Of a stretch of 10,826 nt of DNA, positions 6,922 through 10,826 are shown piece after piece. Position numbers and translations under genes: made by a program. Location: contig HF992563.1 in assembly GCA_000436695.1 (NCBI GenBank), positions 1-10,826 of the forward strand. Direction: 5' to 3'. Under the pieces are notes generated by a model, which saw only the letters and a list, made by a program, of their open reading frames with translations, was not told where the DNA came from and did no database searches. Position 1 is the stretch's first letter, and every line of letters begins with the position of its first letter. Source of the stretch: Prevotella sp. CAG:1185. Lineage in GTDB: Bacteria > Bacteroidota > Bacteroidia > Bacteroidales > Bacteroidaceae.

Positions 6922-7463
6922 TTTAAGTCCTCCTTCGGAATATTCTTCCAAAATTTTCTTAAGTCATCAATTATATTGTCATAATCCATCTGTGTGAAAG
7001 TTCCTTCACCCAACAGCAATATAGTATAGTCAATACCCTCAAAACTCTTTGCAGTCTGAGTGTCGCGAAAGCCGTTACGTTTATAAAACTCGTATCTTCT
7101 ACATCGCTGCTCCAAGTTATTGCAGTCTGTCTGTTTTGGTGATTCTATATCTATAACCAACTTTCGGTCAGCATATTTTTCTTTTAATGCCGTAAGTATC
7201 TGTTGTCCATATCCTCTGCCGCGCAGTTCCTCTTTAACTGCAAAATACCATCCCCAGCTAAAGTCTTCGCGGTTAAGCACCATAGTCAGTCCAACAAATA
7301 CATCTCCGTCATAATATGCCACAAAATCAATCGGCATTACATCTAACAAATATTTCAGTTCATCGTATGGTATACGCTCTTCTTTAGGGAACGAACTCTC
7401 ATACAGGTTTCTCAGTTCTGCATTATTGACATTCTCTGCTGTTATTTTCTTTATTCTCATCAT
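6918..7463 (-). CDS. GNAT family N-acetyltransferase
   Basis: Predicted acetyl-CoA-dependent acetyltransferase with unknown acceptor. The 181 residues show the GNAT fold: an N-terminal helix pair (AELRNLYESSFPKEERIPYDEL), strands around DFVAYYDGDVFVGLTMVL, and motif A, YFAVKEELRGRGYGQQIL, with the pyrophosphate-binding RGRGYG at 81-86. LVIDIES follows as the next strand, and RRYEFYKRNGFRDT is the usual motif B ending. About 30 residues after the last strand (FTQMDYDNIIDDLRKFWKN) extend past the core. The start may be either of two consecutive ATG codons (7463 or 7460). The hydrolase stop lies 12 bases upstream, and the nitroreductase ATG overlaps this stop by 4 bases, so the three genes are almost certainly cotranscribed. 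Confidence 0.9.
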   Translation of the reverse strand: MMRIKKITAENVNNAELRNLYESSFPKEERIPYDELKYLLDVMPIDFVAYYDGDVFVGLTMVLNREDFSWGWYFAVKEELRGRGYGQQILTALKEKYADRKLVIDIESPKQTDCNNLEQRCRRYEFYKRNGFRDTQTAKSFEGIDYTILLLGEGTFTQMDYDNIIDDLRKFWKNIPKEDLK

Positions 7464-7475
7464 ATCTTGCAGATA

Positions 7476-8090
7476 TTAATCTTTAATTGAAGAATATGCA
7501 ATAAGTTTCTCTGTCAAAGGAACATACCATTCTTTTACCTCATCTGCCGTAGGCGTATGTCCGCCGGGGAAATGATAGGCATGCTTATAATGTTCTAAAA
7601 ACAAAGGCTCAAAATGTGCCAATGTGTCATTTCTGCCAAACAGTCCCCATATCCGTTCTTCACAATCACATTCACAGCAATCAAATTGTATCTTTTCCAT
7701 TTCAGCAAACTCTCTAATCAGTCTGTCATCAATAACCATCTTTTGATTTCCGTTCTCACGCGGTGATTTATATTCATGTACACCAACCCTTGGCTTTAAA
7801 AACTCTGTCATCATGAAATAAGGATTACCTAGCAAAGCCGGTATGCCTTTGATATTTGCTGCCATTTGAGCGTAAAATGAGCCACAACTGTTGCCTACTA
7901 ATACATCTGGTCTCTCACTTTCACATATATTCATTATTAAATTCATCGCTTCCTTTGGATGTATTGGCAAGTCTGGAGTTATAACATCCGCCCTATTCTC
8001 AAACGCTTCCTTAAGACTTAATGCAGGCACGCATTTGCCGCTTGCGAAAAAGCCGTGAAGGAATAATATCTTTTTATTCATATTAATCAT
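7476..8090 (-). CDS. YqiA/UPF0227-like alpha/beta hydrolase
   Basis: Predicted cytosolic serine esterase. The N terminus, KKILFLHGFFASGK, is the first strand and oxyanion HGF loop of the YqiA-type fold. The nucleophile elbow is GNSCGSF with Ser68 (66-72), the acid is Asp155 in FGRNDT, and the base is His178 in FPGGHTP, all in the expected order. The 204-residue length is near that of the family. Its substrate is unknown. An unusual stretch near residues 137-145 (DCCECDCEE) holds four cysteines. The start could be ATG 8090 or ATG 8081 (MNKKILF), the latter nearer to family N termini; neither has a clear ribosome site. It is the first gene of the unit with the acetyltransferase and nitroreductase. 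Confidence 0.82.
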   Translation of the reverse strand: MINMNKKILFLHGFFASGKCVPALSLKEAFENRADVITPDLPIHPKEAMNLIMNICESERPDVLVGNSCGSFYAQMAANIKGIPALLGNPYFMMTEFLKPRVGVHEYKSPRENGNQKMVIDDRLIREFAEMEKIQFDCCECDCEERIWGLFGRNDTLAHFEPLFLEHYKHAYHFPGGHTPTADEVKEWYVPLTEKLIAYSSIKD

Positions 8091-8209
8091 TACAATGGTC
8101 TTTATTATATCTGCCGAATATTGATATTTTACAAATTATATACACACATTCATGTGCTGAATTTGTCATCAAACATCTTGCAGACAATGTCCTACAACTG
8201 ACAAAATTA

Positions 8210-8240
8210 CAAAATTAAAACTAAATCAGTTGTTCTGAAA
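8210..8240 (-). promoter_or_regulatory. Probable promoter of the hydrolase-acetyltransferase-nitroreductase unit
   Basis: On the minus strand TTTC (8240-8237) is followed after 19 bases by TAATTTTG (8217-8210), a perfect -7 match with a one-base mismatch at -33 to the Bacteroidetes consensus. A second TAATTTTG follows at 8209-8202 without a -33 partner. This would give a 5' leader of about 110 bases. Confidence 0.5.
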
Positions 8241-8426
8241 CTGAAATATCTCAAAAGTTTATTATTCTTTTGCCATTTATATTTACATATATGACAGTAA
8301 ACACTGTTCGGCTTATTAATGAAAAATCATAATCTTAATTCAAATGACTGATTTACATTCATAAAGTGCATTTCATATAAAAACTATTTTATTGCTAAAA
8401 TTTACACGTAGATCAATAATTTTCTG

Positions 8427-8456
8427 TAACTTTGTCATTGACGTTTTATACGTCAA
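8427..8456 (+). promoter_or_regulatory. Probable -7 box and inverted repeat before the glutaredoxin-like gene
   Basis: TAACTTTG (8427-8434) fits TAnnTTTG, though no good TTTG is found at -33. Immediately after, TTGACGT (8438-8444) and ACGTCAA (8450-8456) form a perfect 7-base inverted repeat with a 5-base spacer. It would sit across the transcription start, where it could be an operator or a 5' hairpin of the mRNA. The gene starts 36 bases later. Confidence 0.45.
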
Positions 8457-8492
8457 GATTATATTTTTCATCAGACAAAAAATATTTATATT

Positions 8493-8792
8493 ATGATTAA
8501 GATTTATGTAATGAGCACATGTCCTGACTGCACCGACGTTAAAGCGCAGGTAAAGGGGAACGACAAATATGAGGTTATTGATATCGGTGAACATGTAAGA
8601 AACCTTAAAGAGTTTCTGAAATTGCGTGACAAAAATCCTGCATTCGACGTAATGAAACGTGTTGGAGCTGTAGGCATTCCGTGTTTTGTACTTGAAGACG
8701 GCACAGTTACATTCCGTCCGGATAAAGCTGGTTTACAACCGCCTGTAAAAGAAGAAGGACAATCATGTAATATTGACGGAAGCGGATGTTAA
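8493..8792 (+). CDS. Glutaredoxin-like thiol protein with CPDC motif
   Basis: A 99-residue thioredoxin-fold protein. It starts with strand IKIYVMST and the redox motif Cys10-Pro-Asp-Cys13, has a long middle helix (VRNLKEFLKLRDKNPAF), then VGAVGIPCFVLEDG, where Pro63 is the expected cis-proline next to Cys64, and ends in a tail with Cys92 and Cys99. It resembles the glutaredoxin-related proteins grouped as COG4545. Redox activity is likely but the partner is unknown. There is no signal peptide, so it should be cytosolic. It is the first plus-strand gene after the spacer and stands alone, with 79 bases before the DUF6155 gene. It is unrelated in detail to the thioredoxin remnant at 5896-6078. 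Confidence 0.85.
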   Translation: MIKIYVMSTCPDCTDVKAQVKGNDKYEVIDIGEHVRNLKEFLKLRDKNPAFDVMKRVGAVGIPCFVLEDGTVTFRPDKAGLQPPVKEEGQSCNIDGSGC

Positions 8793-8802
8793 ATCATCCG
8801 CT
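8781..8802 (+). terminator. Hairpin at the stop codon of the glutaredoxin-like gene
   Basis: AGCGGATG (8781-8788) and CATCCGCT (8795-8802) pair perfectly around a 6-base loop that contains the stop codon. A run of ten A follows at about 8813-8822, not T, so it is not a canonical terminator on this strand; it may protect the mRNA 3' end. Confidence 0.4.
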
Positions 8803-8871
8803 CCGTATGTTCTAAAAAAAAAACAGTCTTGCATATAATATGTTCGTTAAAACAAATCTAATATTAAAAAT

Positions 8872-9384
8872 ATGTCGAAAGCCAAACTGAGAAGATTTTT
8901 ATCAGCCCATACTAAGGAACAAGTGATTGATATTATGTTAGAACTATATGACGCTAAGAAAGAAGCTAAAGAATATTTGGAATTTTATTTATCGCCAAAT
9001 TATGACGCTGAATTAGAAAAATGCAAAAAATTAATTCGAAATGAATTTTTTCCGACAAGGGGTTGTCTTAAAGATCCCTCATTTGCTAAATGCAGAAAGG
9101 TAATATCCGATTTTCGCAAGCTTAAACCCGATCCGAAAGATGTAGCAGACTTGATGCTTTTTTATATAGAACAAGGTTGTCAATTCACTATTATGTTTGG
9201 TGATATGTGGGAACAATTCTATATTACAATGGAAACCAACTTTGAAAAAGCTTTAAACTTTATATTTCTAAATGGACTGCTTTTGAACTATTACGAACGG
9301 ATAGAAAATCTTATTTACAGCGTGAATAATTGCGGCTGGGGATTTTACGACTCACTCACGGATATATATCATAAATATCGATAA
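8872..9384 (+). CDS. DUF6155 family protein, function unknown
   Basis: A 170-residue, mostly helical cytosolic protein with no signal peptide or membrane segment. The N terminus, SKAKLRRFLSAHTKEQVIDIMLELYDAKKEAKEYLEFYL, is the part by which I recognise the DUF6155 group; the rest holds PSFAKCRKVISDFRKLKPDPKDVADLMLFYIEQGCQFT and ends at GWGFYDSLTDIYHKYR, which looks like a natural C terminus. No catalytic motif is visible, and the biochemical role is not known. The ATG at 8872 has an A-rich upstream region and no Shine-Dalgarno, normal for the group. It converges on the truncated methylase gene, whose frame runs 33 bases into its 3' end on the other strand. Confidence 0.75.
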   Translation: MSKAKLRRFLSAHTKEQVIDIMLELYDAKKEAKEYLEFYLSPNYDAELEKCKKLIRNEFFPTRGCLKDPSFAKCRKVISDFRKLKPDPKDVADLMLFYIEQGCQFTIMFGDMWEQFYITMETNFEKALNFIFLNGLLLNYYERIENLIYSVNNCGWGFYDSLTDIYHKYR

Positions 9385-9939
9385 ATCAAAACAGACATTC
9401 ATTCTTTCTAAATCTAAATTGTGAATAAATTGATATGCGTGCGTTTCCAATTGCGTATCTCTATCATATTCAGACTGAGCAGCCCCGCAATAAATACATT
9501 TTCCATTTTTCCATGTATGTTTGATGCGTTGGAAAATAATATTACCCTGCGGTTTGTCATCTGGAAACCTGTATACAGAAAATTCACTATTGGGAAATTT
9601 ACTGCAATAAACACTACGACGAGAAAGCAAACTTGTCAACTCAGTTATGGCTATACCAAAAAGTTGTCTTGAAAATATATGTTCGATCCTTGTATTAAGA
9701 TCTGGTATTTTATATTTCAAACCTTCAATTAAACGTTTTGCAATTTCTCTAAGAAATACACCGCTTTTACAACAAGGGTCTAAAAATGTTGTATCAGGAC
9801 TTTCAAAAAGTTCTTGCGGCAACAAGTCTATAATTTCATTAGCAACTTCCGGTGGTGTGAAAACCTCATCATTACTTAAATTAGCAATGCATGACAATAC
9901 ATCGGGATTATAAACCTTTTGAAATAAACTAACCTCCAT
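9352..9939 (-). pseudogene. Truncated N6-adenine DNA methylase (Eco57I-like), no catalytic NPPY motif
   Basis: The N-terminal part of an adenine-specific methylase. It shows DEVFTPPEVANEIIDLLP at 24-41, the SAM-binding motif I FLDPCCKSGVFLREI at 52-66, LFGIAITELTSLLSRRSVYCSK at 93-114, and a CxxC element (Cys148, Cys151) in KCIYCGAAQSEYDR. As I recall, relatives continue with a FDVIIGNPPYQ segment, motif IV, and several hundred more residues. Here the match stops at CFD (Asp185, 9387-9385) and ten foreign residues lead to a TGA inside the 3' end of the DUF6155 gene on the other strand. Without motif IV it cannot methylate DNA. It begins 11 bases inside the end of the preceding methylase gene, and its ATG lies in ATGGAGG, so the two were coupled. 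Confidence 0.8.
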
Positions 9940-10597
9940 ATTGCTGAACTTTTTTATAGTGAGTGATATACCGCCTTAAAAATACTCCCTCCTTTTCTTG
10001 CTGCTCTTCTGTAAGAGCAAAAAGGTTTCCTTCATTGCTTGTTGTATCATTATATAACAATAAATCAGCCATAGTATAATCCGACCGCTGCATTTTAGAT
10101 TCGCCAATAAGTGTCCATTCCGAAAAAACAATAGGCTCGTTCGTATCATTACAATTTTTATCCACACACATTAATGTAAGCGCATTACCTGTAATAATAT
10201 TTTTTTGTATTATAAATCTAACAGCCTCTCTTGTATCATCAGAAGAATCATTTTTGCATACAGCAGTATATTCTTCATTCCATATTTTATAAAGCCTTTC
10301 TCTACATGTTTCAACATTATCATACATAATATCGATACCATAAAGACTACTTACCGCTACAATAGATTGTTTCTCATAATCTCGAATACATTTTTTATAT
10401 TTTCTATTTATTTCTGCAAGTTTTCTTTTCAAAATGGCAGAAAGAAAGTTTCCATCTCCACAAGCAGGCTCAAGAAACCTAGAATCAGGTCTCAAACATT
10501 CGTTCTTAACCAAATCAAGCATTGCATTAACTTCTCTTTCTGCCGTAAAGACTTCTCCTCTTTCTGAGACTCTTTCTTTTGATTTTATTTGTGTCAT
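9929..10597 (-). CDS. SAM-binding methylase subunit of a restriction-modification-like locus
   Basis: A 222-residue protein with an N-terminal GEVFTAEREVNAMLDLV and motif I RFLEPACGDGNFLSAIL (40-56), the layout found in N6-adenine methylases of type I, III and Eco57I kind. SLYGIDIMYDNVETCRERL follows as motif II and helix, and IITGNAL fits motif III. No NPPY-type motif IV is present, and the rest (EPIVFSEWTLIGESKMQRSDYTMADLL) does not supply one. It appears to be a complete short subunit whose partner, encoded by the overlapping next gene, would have carried the catalytic motif. With that partner truncated, activity is doubtful. No endonuclease, helicase or specificity gene is seen in the window. 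The start ATG at 10597 follows an AT-rich region without a clear promoter. Confidence 0.68.
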   Translation of the reverse strand: MTQIKSKERVSERGEVFTAEREVNAMLDLVKNECLRPDSRFLEPACGDGNFLSAILKRKLAEINRKYKKCIRDYEKQSIVAVSSLYGIDIMYDNVETCRERLYKIWNEEYTAVCKNDSSDDTREAVRFIIQKNIITGNALTLMCVDKNCNDTNEPIVFSEWTLIGESKMQRSDYTMADLLLYNDTTSNEGNLFALTEEQQEKEGVFLRRYITHYKKVQQYGG

Positions 10598-10826
10598 AAT
10601 TATTATTCATAAATATATTCTACAATTGCTGCTCTGTTATATTAACGCTTCAAATAATCAATAAAAGAAGCATAATATGTTTATTATGGACTAAGTCTTT
10701 GCCATTCCTTCAATGCAAATTTATTCATTTTTTTCGTAATAACATGATAAGAATAAAATGTTTTTTTAAGTAAATGATCTAAATTATTTATATATATCAG
10801 TACTAATATGGTTCATTTTCCGTTTA
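10598..10826. other. AT-rich stretch with no supported gene
   Basis: Lies upstream of the methylase subunit gene and reaches the right edge. I find no matching Bacteroidetes promoter. A minus-strand frame of about 42 codons ends at TAA near 10688 and could be the tail of something, but nothing in it is recognisable. Confidence 0.5.

Larger units (their letters stand above)
8091..8492. other. Gene-free spacer between divergent units
   Basis: I see no credible coding frame in this AT-rich stretch. It holds the probable minus-strand promoter at 8210-8240, an 8-base inverted repeat (8194-8201 with 8226-8233), a short ACAGT/ACTGT palindrome near 8293-8306, and the -7-like box and TTGACGT inverted repeat upstream of the glutaredoxin-like gene. 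Confidence 0.6.

Noticed and set aside
8293..8306. ACAGT-N4-ACTGT palindrome as a possible LexA-like operator
   Set aside because: The arms are only 5 bases, it is about 50 bases upstream of the predicted promoter, and a match this short is expected by chance in 400 bases.
8781..8822. Hairpin plus A-run as a rho-independent terminator for the glutaredoxin-like gene
   Set aside because: On the gene's strand the tract is A, not T; I kept it only as a low-confidence hairpin.
9352..10597. A complete restriction-modification or phage-defence system
   Set aside because: Only one short methylase subunit and one truncated methylase are present; no nuclease, helicase or specificity gene is seen.
10434..10664. 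Plus-strand frame over the methylase start region, and a second at 10205-10567
   Set aside because: Both are antisense to the methylase subunit, whose motif I lies there; they show no recognisable protein features.
10688..10815. Open minus-strand stretch of about 42 codons ending in KEWQRLSP
   Set aside because: It has only a late ATG, no recognisable motif and no upstream signals, so I could not support a gene.

Overview
The window looks like chromosome from an AT-rich member of the Bacteroidales (Bacteroides/Prevotella/Parabacteroides group). The reasons are the trp gene order B-E-G-D-C-F, promoter elements of the Bacteroidetes form TTTG-N19-TAnnTTTG, starts that mostly lack a Shine-Dalgarno sequence, and protein sequences typical of that order. 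The species cannot be fixed from sequence alone.

Bases 1-5881 (minus strand) hold the tryptophan biosynthesis operon, read right to left: promoter (5874-5904), a leader peptide with tandem Trp codons (5783-5845), an intrinsic terminator (5707-5736), then trpB, trpE, trpG, trpD, trpC and trpF. trpF runs off the left edge, and trpA would be expected beyond it. The enzymes cover chorismate to indole-glycerol phosphate plus the beta subunit of tryptophan synthase. The leader has the parts of a ribosome-mediated attenuator: a hairpin just after the Trp codons (segment 1:2) whose second arm is also perfectly complementary to 8 bases of the terminator.

Bases 5896-6138 (plus strand) hold the C-terminal half of a thioredoxin whose CGPC-bearing N-terminal half is missing, followed by a strong bidirectional terminator. 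The trp promoter abuts and slightly overlaps this remnant, suggesting that a rearrangement brought the operon here.

Bases 6229-8240 (minus strand) form a compact three-gene unit: a YqiA/UPF0227-like alpha/beta hydrolase, a GNAT acetyltransferase and a TM1586-type nitroreductase. A near-consensus promoter lies upstream. A 400-base gene-free spacer then separates this unit from a plus-strand glutaredoxin-like protein (8493-8792) and a DUF6155-family protein of unknown function (8872-9384).

Bases 9352-10597 (minus strand) hold two overlapping N6-adenine methylase-type genes. The second breaks off just before its expected NPPY catalytic motif, at the stop codon of the DUF6155 gene, so this looks like the remnant of a restriction-modification locus. 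Bases 10598-10826 hold no gene I can support. I found no tRNA, rRNA, CRISPR array or insertion sequence. The best-supported regulatory system is the trp attenuator; I found nothing that clearly qualifies as a new defence or mobile system.
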